Positions 54,771-64,000 of a DNA stretch of 64,000 nucleotides are shown here, piece after piece. This DNA comes from Actinomucor elegans (Eukaryota; Mucoromycota; Mucoromycetes; Mucorales; Mucoraceae): contig JAMSLZ010000016.1 of NCBI GenBank assembly GCA_026027325.1, forward strand, positions 124,001-188,000, given 5' to 3'. Both the position numbers and the translations under genes were made by a program. Below the pieces are notes generated by a model, which did not search any database, was not told where the DNA came from, and saw only the letters and a list, made by a program, of their open reading frames with translations. Numbering within the stretch: position 1 is the stretch's first letter; each line of letters begins with the position of its first letter.

Positions 54771-55083
54771 GAATTGCTCTCGAACTTTCGCTGACACTTT
54801 GTTGCATGTTGCATTTGGTTATTACCGCTTTTTCATTCACAATTTCTTCTTCTTCTTCGAAATGCCAAGTAACAAGCACAGTCAAGAATTTGATACATAT
54901 TGAAGAAAATTACAAGGAATTGCTCCATTTTTGTTTGAAGTCTCTAGCATATCTCTAGCCCGAGATTTTTGCATTTTAGTTTTCAGCCAATGAAGGACGT
55001 TCGTTATCTCCGCTCTCAGCCAATGAAATTGCGTCGCTCCTTTGGCTGTAAACTCAAGATCTCTCGGCTGAAGTGCAAAATAG
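54771..55083. other. non-coding gap
   Basis: No supported gene; leads into the 140-bp repeats. Confidence 0.5.
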
Positions 55084-55490
55084 GTCCAGGGAATGATGGG
55101 TAGTACATAGGAATTTGAAATTTGAAACACAGCATTTCTTAATTTTTTAAATCCGATATACAAATTTTCGGAGCTCTAGCTCCAAAACTCAGCCCTCCAA
55201 TAAAAATACAAAATACAAAAAACGTCCAGGGAATGATGGGTAGTACATAGGAATTTGAAATTTGGAACACAGTATTTCTTGATCTTTTGAATCCGATGTA
55301 CGAAATTTTGGAGCTATAGCTCTAAAACTCAGCTCTCCAATAAAAATACAAGATACAAAAATCGTCCAGGGAATGATGGATAGTATGTAGGAGTTTGAAA
55401 TTTGGACCATTATTAATTAGCTTTGTAAGTTTGACTTACAAAAATTCGGAGCTGTAACTGGAAAACTCAGCTCTCCAATAAAGATTACGA
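55084..55490 (+). repeat. 140-bp tandem repeats, three units
   Basis: GTCCAGGGAATGATGG recurs at 55084, 55224 and 55364. Units contain GGAGCT.TAGCTC.AAAACTC and CTCCAATAAA. The third unit is diverged. Related units in opposite orientation are at 60770-61090. Confidence 0.85.
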
Positions 55491-56187
55491 TTCAAATATT
55501 GCAGTCAAAAGCCTGCAATTTCGATCAAATATATTGTAATCAAGATTTATTCGCTGTCTGTCACCAATTAAGTTAATGTTAAACAGAGTTTATACTCAGC
55601 TTGTGAGGTACGATCTAATATTATTAATATAAAAAATTATTAAAAAATCCTTATAATTAAAATAATAAATAATTCCAAAACAGAAAAAACAAACAATTAG
55701 AATTTATATATTGATTATATATTAGTAATAGAAAAAAACATTTTATTTAAAAAACATAAAAAATAAATAATTTTTAATTTCCAAAAAGTTTATATATTGC
55801 AATAAATATAGACATATTATAATAATATATAGATTGATAAAATTATATTTATTTGGAGTAACATTTATATCAAAAAAAGTATTAATTTTAAAAATAATCA
55901 CCATCTGAAATATAATATTAAATTTTTTAATATTAGGTTGTTCCTCTGTGCTTTGACAATTTTTATCGTCGCTATGGAAATCAATATTTAGCGTAACTAA
56001 CTTTCATAAACTATCTATCACCGAATGGAAGTCATACTAGAGGAACAGATTATCATAAGCCCTTGTTAAATCCAGGTGAGCAGTCTTTGACTAACTCTTT
56101 TTTTTTTTTTTTTGTATGAAGTCTTTGACTAACTTATCCACTATGATGTGAAGTAAATCCAAAATTCAATTTTTTATAAGTGGCCTA
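55491..56187. other. AT-rich non-coding gap
   Basis: 55600-55950 is extremely AT-rich; 56090-56130 has a T run between two copies of GTCTTTGACTAACT. No gene seen. Confidence 0.5.
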
Positions 56188-56269
56188 TGTTAAATAATAG
56201 AGACTATTATATGAATAATAACTTATTCATTATTAATCTTATCTTTAGATGAATATATTAATTTATATA

Positions 56270-57929
56270 CTGTATGCGAAAAAAGGGTTTCAATGTTTTA
56301 TAAATTAACCTTTTTCTCTTTACACAGCTGTCTAAAATAAAACTATGCGGTTGATGTTAGTATCAATAGAGGGCTAAAACTTTGGCCTTTTTTCCTATAG
56401 GTTTTCCTTTATTGCGAACTCTATTTAACACTACGGAGCTAAGGCGAATTTGAGAAATTTTGATTTTTTGATTTTTCAAAATTCGTCATTACTTAGCGTC
56501 GCATAAAATTATTTTAAATTGAGCTATCGAAGAAATTTAAAACATGTTCCAAAACAATGGGACGTTCTTTATGAATAGGAAAATTAAAATAAAGAATAAA
56601 AGAAGCTGGCTCGTCCTGTCCAAATTGAATATTTTCATCACTTTTTTTTTTATAAAAAAATTAACATCATGATTCGTTCTATTACTAAAGATAAGCAAGA
56701 CACTCTCAAGTCACTGTTGTCAACAAACACTCCATACTCAAGAATCCAGAAACAACTACCAAATATTTCTCTAGCCACTATTAGTAGATATAAAGCAAAG
56801 TTTTTTCCTACTACGAAGCCTGCTATCACTGGAAGGCCATGTTCAATAAGCAATACAACAAAGAAATAGATTCGAAATAAGATGAAAGCTGGTCAATTCA
56901 AATCACCACAAGATATAAAGGCTTATCTTATTTCAGCTGGAATTAATATGACAATCAGGAACATTTAGTTAATGCTTCATTCTATGGGCTTCAAAGCAAA
57001 AAGAAAGCAAGAGTCTGATTTCATCTCCGAAAGCAATAGAAAAAAGCGACTTGCGTGGGCTAAACAACATAGGGTGTTAGCCAAGGACGACTGGCGTAAG
57101 TGGATATTTTCAGACAAAACAAAGGTTAACATTTGAGCTTCAGACGGTATTAAGTACTATTGGTCTCAGCTAAATGATGTTGTTCGCCCTCACTATTTAG
57201 ATCTCCAAATTCAGTAGGAAGGGGGTAGTGTCATGTTTTGAACTTGTATAACAGCGAAAGGCCCTGGTTATGGTACTACAATCATTGAATGCTCGATAAA
57301 TTCATCTTTGTACGTTGAAATACTTCAGTCATCACTTAAAGATACCTTAGACTATTATGACTTGGATTCAAAACATGTTTGTTTTCAACGAGACAAGGCC
57401 ACTCCTCATAGATCAACTATTGCTAAAAAGTTGTTTCCCAAAAACAAGTTCAATGTGGACCAAATTTATAACTGGCCACCGCAAAGCCCGGATTTGAACC
57501 CAATTGAACATATGTGGCACCAATTGAAAAACCGTTTGGGACAGTACCCAACTAAACCTCATACTGTAGAAGAACTAGAAAAGAGGATCAATATAGAGTG
57601 GTATAAATTTACTAAGGAGGACTGCCTGAAATAGATTGATAGCATGCCTGGTAGAATTGAAACTGTTATAAAAAGTAAAGGTCAACAAACAAATTATTAA
57701 TTTTTTTTCCGTACTTTTTAGCAAGCTTAATTTTTTACTTTTTAACTTTATACTTATATAAGTACTAATAAACTTTTGTTTGTTAAAAACAAAACATATA
57801 TCATCTGAAAGCCCTTCATTTCTTCTACAACTTTCTCTAAGTAACATGTTTGTTTTATAGAGTTATAAGCTGCTTATATGATGAAATATTCAAAATTGGA
57901 AAACATTGAAACCCTTTTTTCGCATACAG
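56270..57929 (+). mobile_element. Tc1-type transposon copy 3'
   Basis: Ends CTGTATGCGAAAAAAGGGTT and inverse, TA on both sides (56268-56269, 57930-57931), 1660 bp. Close relative of copy 3. Confidence 0.92.
56669..57690 (+). pseudogene. Tc1 transposase (copy 3'), many stops
   Basis: Starts MIRSITKDKQDTLKSLL as in copy 3. At least five in-frame stops (for example near 56867, 56967, 57136, 57214, 57632). Still recognisable: PQSPDLNPIEHMWHQLKNRL and the C-terminal IEWYKFTKEDCLK. It provides the uninterrupted reference for the Tc1 copy 4 insertion site in copy 3. Confidence 0.9.
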
Positions 57930-57931
57930 TA

Positions 57932-58100
57932 TTTATAACTATTTTATATGCTTATATTTAATTTAAAAATAATAAATTATATATAAATTGATAAATTACT
58001 CAAGAAAGCAGTTTTATGTTTATGCATAAAGAGGCAGCATTATATTTATGCTTGTCACTATTGACTATTTTTTATATTTTTCAGCTATAAATATGCGCCT
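57932..58100 (-). mobile_element. probable remnant of a solo TDR
   Basis: On the minus strand it contains AGCATAAATATAATGCTGCC, the core word of the TDRs, and ends GAGGCGCATATT; the other end would be GATGAATATATT at 56248, across Tc1 copy 3'. Ends and target duplication are too decayed to be sure. Confidence 0.45.
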
Positions 58101-58360
58101 CACGGAAGTACTTATGCGTTTATATGTTTAATATTCATGTCTCAGATGGATATATATATCTGGAATATACGCCTATAACATAACACCTTCTTAAATATTC
58201 TCTTCACCGCACTTAGATAGGCATAGTTATAAAATCTTCATCTTTGCATATATATCCTGGGTATTAAAGCACAGTTTCTTTTTTTTGTATTATTAAAAAA
58301 GAACAGTTTCAAAAAGTATTCTTTTTAGTCTTCTTTAGTATATCATTGGGCAAACAAAAG

Positions 58361-59229
58361 TTCCATTGCTAAATTAAAACAGAAAAAAAGGAATATTATA
58401 AAATGTTTGCATTGTTTCTCTTTATTTTGTAACAATGAGTCTCGGTTATGATAAATGATTTTATTTAAAATATAAAATAGCAACGACTTTTATATTAAGA
58501 ACAGTTATACTGTTTCTTTTTCAATGCCCCAATTTTTCAAACAAGCTTACAATCTTTCATTAACTTCCAATAAATTATAATGAGTATATTTTATATTGTT
58601 CCATATATTTAACAATTTCTTTTTTCTATCTAACAAGTTGTATTTTGAGTAATTTATTAAAAATAAAATCGTTTATATATTCACATTTCTTGAAGCGTTA
58701 AGGGTAAAACAAAATTTCTCCTCTAAAATAACGTGACTTGCTTCGAAAAAAACCTTTTCAGGTGTTGAATCCGAAGTAGCTAAAGACCAAAGATTCACGT
58801 AATAATAATAATAAGACTTGTATATGTAATCAGATTACTGATTGGTAATAAGATAGTTATTTCTTCTTTATTTCGATCATAAAATGAAGGTGTATTTATA
58901 TTAGTTAAAGGTCTTATGTTTAACCGATTGACAGGTACTGCTGAGAATGAATGAATGAAACAATAATTCATGTTTAGCCGATTACTTGCAAGTTACGGTA
59001 GAATTAGTTTATACAAGTAAACGTACTGTTCTTGTATTGGTTCTTGTATTATTACTGATGAGTAATGTTAATGACAAGTGATGATGAATCGATCTAGAAG
59101 CTTAATTGATTATGCGTGAATTGCTTGATTGGTGAAACCTGTTTGTCGGGTCAATCAGTTACGCAGTTAGATAGCTTTAATTGAGACATGTCGTATGTAT
59201 AGCCTGTGAATATAAGCGTGTATACGACA
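58361..59229. other. non-coding gap
   Basis: About 870 bases, AT-rich, no gene or known repeat recognised. Confidence 0.5.
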
Positions 59230-59690
59230 CTGTTCACAATTTCAACGCAATCTCGACATCTGCACACATTTGCAATATAATCTCGACATTTATTCTCAAT
59301 TTTAACGCAATCTTGACATTTGTACACATTTGCAATATAATCTTGACATTTGCACACATTTGCAATATAATCTCGACATTTATTTTCAATTTTAACGCAA
59401 TCTTGACAATTGCACACATTTGCAATATAATCTTGACATTTATTCACAATTTTAACGCAATCTTGACATTTGCACACATTTGCAATATAATCTCGACATT
59501 TATTCACAATTTTAACGCAATCTTGACATTTGCACACATTTGCAATATAATCTCGACATTTATTCAAAATTTTAACGCAATCTTGACATTTATTCTCAAT
59601 TTCAACATAATCTTGACATTTATTACCAAATGTAACGCAATCTCGACATTTTTATGCAATTGAACCGCAATCTCGACATTTGGTTTTCAT
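59230..59690. repeat. minisatellite, 60-bp unit of 20-bp subunits
   Basis: Subunits vary around AATCTTGACATTTGCACACA and AATCTCGACATTTATTCACA; lines 60 bases apart are nearly identical. Both strands stay open in one frame because the unit is a multiple of three with no stop. Confidence 0.9.
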
Positions 59691-59750
59691 TTCAATAACT
59701 TTTCTTAATTGCGCTTTCTCAATCGTTATAGTTTGCTTTGGGATTTAACA

Positions 59751-60138
59751 TGAGCCAATATACCGCTAGAATTGAGCCTCAGCGCCGCAGTAATCGTATT
59801 CAAGCTACCGTAGCAAGCTCTCGCATTCAAGCTACTCCCCTTTCCACTCAAAATGGTCGTGCACCCTTCCGTTCCCGTCTTCCTGCTTACGGTGATATAA
59901 TCGAAAATTCTCGACTCATCGCAAATGCTGATGCCTCATTGAGGTAATATTTCTTATATGATATTTTAATACAATAATTAACCAAGTACAACTTTTAGCC
60001 ACTTGCTCTCCAATGGCGCATTTGACCGTAGTGACTTGATTTGTGGTTACAATGGTTGCTCTTTAGAACTTCAAGAACATACACGTGCCAACAGAAACCA
60101 ACCATATTATTATAGATGCGTAGGCAGTCTTACTGGTA
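59751..60138 (+). pseudogene. N-terminal part of a zinc-ribbon transposase-like gene, truncated
   Basis: Exon 59751-59943 (MSQYTARIEPQRRSNRIQAT), intron 59944-59998 (GTAATA...TTTTAG, 55 nt), exon from 59999. The second exon reads LICGYNGCSLELQEH ... YYYRCVGSL, a Cys pair layout like the N-terminal zinc ribbon of ISXO2/Merlin transposases (compare IKCPNG ... YVWRCHKSKC in the gene at 26797). It is cut by the solo TDR at 60139 and does not resume. The family is an inference from the Cys spacing. Confidence 0.5.
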
Positions 60139-60420
60139 GGAGGTCATACAGATACTCGCAATTGTTGTACAATTACTCGTACAGGTTCTGGGTTAGTGGA
60201 TGACCGGGTGTAATAGAATGTGGTTATACAATATGCCTCCGGCATTCGAAATATTTCTAGCCGTTTTAAAAATTGGAAATAGCCATTTAAATGGGTACAC
60301 ATATCCAGAGAACATCACAGCAGCCAAAAATATGCCCATGAGTAAATACCTGAGGTCATCCACTAACCCAGAACCTGTACGAGTAATTGTACAACAATTG
60401 CGAGTATCTGTATGACCTCC
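60139..60420 (+). mobile_element. solo terminal repeat of the TDR-1 type
   Basis: 282 bp, a few substitutions from 31587-31868 and 40054-40335, with complete palindromic arms (GGAGGTCATACAGATACTCG and inverse). The flanks (GTA, CGA) do not form a 3-bp duplication, so it may derive from recombination or a deletion. Confidence 0.85.
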
Positions 60421-60769
60421 CGAGTATAATAAAGGCCATAAAATGACCAGGCTGATAAACGAATAGATGTATTAAGCTAGTAAAAGAATTGCTGTCATTT
60501 ATTCAAATTTAAGCTTAAATTTAACTAGGTGTTATAAATGATGAGTTAGTCAAAAACTCTGTTCATAAAGTTAACAACGATTGTAGTAATCCATTCCAGT
60601 ATGACTTACATTCTATGAGAGATAGAAATAGTTTATGAAGATTAGTTGTATTGCGTATTGATTTCCATATATACCTTTTGACCGATGAAGAGTTGCCGAA
60701 GCACAAGCTGAGTACAATTATTGCCAAATAGCAGCCTGATTGGTAGCGGAAACTGAATAAAATCATGTT
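60421..60769. other. non-coding gap
   Basis: No gene or repeat that I can name. Confidence 0.4.
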
Positions 60770-61090
60770 TGAAATTCACTCGATTGAAACTAGTGATTCG
60801 TTGTAGTTCCAATACTAGGCACATAATCTTTACTGGTGAGCTGAGTATTTTAGTTACAGCTCCGAAAGTTAGCATATCGAATCCACACAATTTAAAAATG
60901 CTGTGGTCTAAATTTCAAGCTCCTATGTACTACAGATCATCCCCTGTGCGTATTTTACACCTTGTATCCTTATTGGAGAGCTGAGTTTTCCAGTTACAGC
61001 TCCGAAAATTTGTAGATCGGATTTAAAAAATTAAGAAATCCTGTGTTCCAAATTTTAAACTCCTATGTACTACCAATCATTCCCTGGACC
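60770..61090 (-). repeat. 140-bp repeat units, inverted relative to 55084-55490
   Basis: At least two units spaced about 138 bases, ending TCCCTGGAC at about 61089, with GAGCTGAG, AGCTCCGAAA and CTCCTATGTACTAC. Opposite orientation to the array at 55 kb. Confidence 0.75.
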
Positions 61091-61586
61091 TATTTTGTAC
61101 CGTGTCCGATCTCTCTGGGGGAATAAGCAAGGTTTCAAGTTACTATCTCTCTTGGCCTGGTCTCAAACCATTGTATTTTTCTGACACATTTTCCTTTTTA
61201 TATATATTTTCTTATTATATTTGTTATTCCCTTTACTTTTAGTATTATATTCCCTTCATTCAGTTTTTCTTTTGTACATTTCACTCATTTCACTCATTTC
61301 ATTCACATTGTGAATCTTTATTTTCCCTTTTCTTTTATTCGATGTCCTTTTTCCATTTTTCCCGTCTTTTCCATTTTTCCCGTCTTTTCCTTTTTCCCCT
61401 TTTGTATATATTATCGTAGATCCATTCAATGTCTCGGTCCCTCGAATTTGACATTTGATCTAGTGTTACACCTAGATTCTTATTGTTCTCGAGTGATCGC
61501 AGATCAAATGCATTGACTCTGGATAAAGTTACTCGGTGCTCTGCTGCAGAAGATGAATGTTTTACGCTGGTTATGTTTCTGATGCT
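61091..61586. other. non-coding, with CT-rich microsatellite
   Basis: 61290-61310 repeats CATTTCACT; 61350-61400 repeats TTTTTCCCGTCTTTTCCA. No gene seen. Just before 61587 the sequence is interrupted by TDR element 5 (TCA duplication) and resumes at 63667. Confidence 0.6.
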
Positions 61587-61589
61587 TCA

Positions 61590-63666
61590 GAGAATCAATT
61601 CATCCATTTTAAAAATTATTAAAAAAAAAATATAAAAAAAATTAAAAATTGTTTGTTACTTTTATTGAAAACTTTAGGGTTCATTCTCGAGATAAATTAT
61701 GAAGTTAATAAAAAATTGGAAAAATAATTAATTTTGTAAATTTATTTTAACTTTCTAATGTTTTTTTAAATTTTAAATATTAAAACTAATGCTTTTATAA
61801 TTTTATTTTCTACATATTTAGTAATTTTAATAGTCTTTAAATTGTTTCTCTTATTCAATATTAATAGTATCCCAATAATTATCTATTATATCTTTGTTTA
61901 CAAATTCACATTCTTTAACCCAACTATTATAATTTTTATTATAATTTCTCCATTTCACATAATATTCTCTATCTTCTATATTTCCTCTATGTTTTATAAT
62001 ATATTGTAATTCATAAGTTTTATCATTTTTTTCTTTATTTTCATCTTTTTTTGGAATATATCAAGTATATTATTTTTAACATTTTCATCTAATACCATAT
62101 CATTATTTATTGATAATATTAATCCGTTTAATATATTATTTTGATGATTTTTTATATTATTTATATTATCTAATTTATATTGAGTTTTATATGAAAGATT
62201 ATTTTCATTTATATCTTGAATACTAGGGTCTAAAAACATAAAATTATAATTTTCTTCTACCCATTTTTATGATATTCTGATTCATTTATATTGGCAATAT
62301 TTGTAAATTCTTTAATATTTAATAAAACAATTGCTAATTTTAATTGTATATTATATAAATTATTATCTGTTATTCTAATTTTATGTTGCGCATCAAACCT
62401 TTTAAATTTTTTCCCAAAATTGGCAAAATATGTTTCTATAGTAGATCTGAATGAAGATAATTGTTTATTATAATTTTTTTCATCTGATTTTAAATCAATT
62501 TCTTTTTCCTTTTTTATAGGAAAACAAAAATTATTAATACTTATAGGTAAACCTATATTTTGATATTTATCAATTACTTCATTTACAGTATTTTCGTATA
62601 AACCATCAAAGCAAATACAATCTGTATCTTTTAAAAATTTATTTAATTTAATATCTAAAAACATATTATCATCATTATTCATCTTACAAGGTAAAGAATT
62701 AGATATATAAACACATATATTATTACAATCTATGATAAATTGAGTATTTAAACCATTAGTTTTTAATTTGTATGAATAAAGTTCCTTTTTATCTAGATTA
62801 ATATCTTGATATGCTATTTTACTATGATGCCCATCCATTAATAATGTCACGTGTTCAAAATTATTTGGATTATTTTTTTTAGAACTTAAAAGTCTTAAAA
62901 TATTATTTGAAAAACAATTATCTAGCATATAATCTAACCATTTATTTAAAATATCTCTATTATTGATAAATACAGATTGATAAATTTTATAAAAATTACT
63001 TTCTGGAATATATATTGACATTTGATTCATTGAAAAACCATTAAGTAAAAATTCTATTAATAAAATACATTTTTCTATTTCATTATAAGCACCTGATATT
63101 TTTATATGACTACAAAAACTGGTTAAAAATATATATGGTGCTATATATCCCAATTTATTATAAACATTAATTTTAATTTTATCTATATTTGGTATAGTTT
63201 GTATTTCAGTCCTATAATATTTAGTTTTACAATTTTTTATGTAATTTTTATTTAAAAGATATTTCCAATAATTATTATATAACTTATTAATTTCGCTATT
63301 AATATATATATCTATATCTTCTTCCATTTTGTTTATTTCTTAGATAAATATTCATTTTTATATAATTATATATGCATATATTCGATGTAGTTTTTTAATT
63401 GCTAAGAGAATCAATTCATCCATTTTAAAAATTATTAAAAAAAAAATATAAAGAAAATTAAAAATTGTTTGTTACTTTTATTGAAAACTTTAGGGTTCAT
63501 TCTCGAGATAAATTATGAAGTTAATAAAAAATTGGAAAAATAATTAATTTTGTAAATTTATTTTAACTTTCTAATGTTTTTTTAAATTTTAAATATTAAA
63601 ACTAATGCTTTTATAATTTTATTTTCTACATATTTAGTAATTTTAATAGTCTTTAAATTGTTTCTC
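61590..63666 (-). mobile_element. TDR transposon 5
   Basis: Flanked by TCA (61587-61589, 63667-63669). Direct repeats 61590-61850 and 63406-63666, 261 bp each, differing by a single base near 61637/63453 as far as I can see. Ends GAGAATCAATTC and, inverted, GAGAAACAATTT. One minus-strand gene, frameshifted. Confidence 0.92.
61851..63327 (-). pseudogene. TDR-5 chromodomain transposase, frameshifted
   Basis: Starts MEEDIDIYINSEINKLYNNY at 63327. Catalytic LLMDGHHSKIA, SYKLKTNGLNTQFIID, ICFDGLYENT and SFRSTIETYFANFG are in frame to about 62257. Frameshifts near 62265 and 62050 then separate the chromodomain (YELQYIIKHRG ... YYVKWRNYNKNYNSW), which ends with TAA abutting the terminal repeat. Closest to the TDR-4 protein. 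Confidence 0.88.
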
Positions 63667-63669
63667 TCA

Positions 63670-64000
63670 GTATTCACAATCTAATGGTCTTTAGATTGGT
63701 GATTGTATATGTTGTGATTAGAAGCCAGTTATTGAAGTTGCTGATGGTTTATCCGGTTGTACTTGTAGAATGTTAAGTTATGTAGTAGAAGTAGAAGGCA
63801 GATTGATGTCTATATAAGATAGATCAATCGTGCCTGTCAATAAACGAAAATTCAATTTTTGGGTCTTTCTTCCCTTACTTTATCACTTTTTCTTTTACTT
63901 GCTTTATTGTCTTTTAAAGCGAACACACCTAAAGCCCTTTCTGGATCTGTTCGATATATATAATAATTGTCTTTACAGTCTTCTATTACGCAATTATATA
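63670..64000. other. non-coding end of window
   Basis: Contains TCTATATAAGATAG and CAATAAACG, so it could be part of an LTR-like promoter region split by TDR element 5, but there is no partner in the window to prove it. Confidence 0.35.

Larger units (their letters stand above)
56188..58360 (+). repeat. solo LTR, family X, copy 2 (interrupted)
   Basis: Inverted relative to the copy at 16179-24320: TGTTAAATAATAGAGACTAT ... TCTCAGATGGATATA ... CTTTTTAGTCTTCTTTAG. Ends diverged. Interrupted by a probable TDR remnant and by Tc1 copy 3'. Confidence 0.6.

Noticed and set aside
59151..59663. 138-aa and 160-aa repeat proteins on opposite strands
   Set aside because: Products of a minisatellite whose unit is a multiple of three; kept as a repeat, not as genes.
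60139..60420. 3-bp target duplication at the solo TDR-1 repeat
   Set aside because: Flanking triplets are GTA and CGA; no shift of one or two bases gives a match.

Overview
The window looks like a eukaryotic, almost certainly fungal, transposon graveyard. I see spliceosomal introns of 55-68 nt, two nuclear-type tRNAs, Ty3/gypsy chromoviruses, Tc1-type, CACTA-type and Merlin/ISXO2-type transposons. The mix and the compact introns suggest an early-diverging fungus such as a Mucoromycota member, but nothing in the sequence proves the taxon. Apart from tRNA-Ile (13813-13886) and tRNA-Lys (26216-26288) I find no host gene; essentially everything identifiable is mobile DNA, nested up to seven levels deep.

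Layout. 1-4132: end of a CACTA-type element sitting in a chromovirus (gypsy 1), with its 3' LTR. 4592-8890: N-terminal part of a Tnp2/CACTA-like gene split by an IS630-like transposon (4725-8361), itself split by an AT-rich two-gene ISXO2-like element (5186-7012). 8893-12547: two Tc1 elements. 13947-25376: a Russian doll, Tc1 (3) > Tc1 (4) > solo LTR > Tc1 (B) > CACTA element > ISXO2-like element, with a solo terminal repeat of the new family also in the LTR. 26345-31204: a CACTG-ended element with 3-bp target duplication holding a spliced Merlin-type transposon. 31461-54765: chromovirus gypsy 2 on the minus strand, invaded by four elements, among them an intact young chromovirus (gypsy 3, 45783-51948, identical LTRs). 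54766-64000: 140-bp repeats, another Tc1 copy inside a second copy of the solo-LTR family, a minisatellite, a truncated transposase gene and a further element of the new family.

The most interesting system is a family of cut-and-paste-type transposons that I do not recognise from published classifications. Each encodes a transposase of the DDE_Tnp_4/IS5-PIF-Harbinger fold type with a C-terminal chromodomain. Each is bounded not by simple inverted repeats but by near-identical terminal direct repeats (TDRs, 220-282 bp), and the whole unit is flanked by a 3-bp target duplication. In four of the five elements the TDRs are also seen to have short inverted termini. There are five elements (31587-40335, 32903-35143, 36460-38799, 42849-45350, 61590-63666) and solo TDRs (16194-16425 with a clean duplication, 60139-60420 without, and a probable remnant). 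Interrupted host genes rejoin exactly in frame when one copy of the duplication is removed. Three members carry a second gene: two a small protein with a Rep/HUH-like motif layout, one a 556-aa protein of unknown function. The TDRs of three subfamilies contain a hairpin whose stem covaries.

A second system is the AT-rich ISXO2-like element, present twice with the same two-gene order: transposase, then a conserved 98-aa basic protein. Both genes in both copies, and three of the AT-rich TDR transposases, have the octamer AAAATTGA 18-52 bases upstream of the start codon. This is the known early-promoter motif of mimiviruses, so these AT-rich elements may have passed through, or be adapted to, giant viruses; that is inference.
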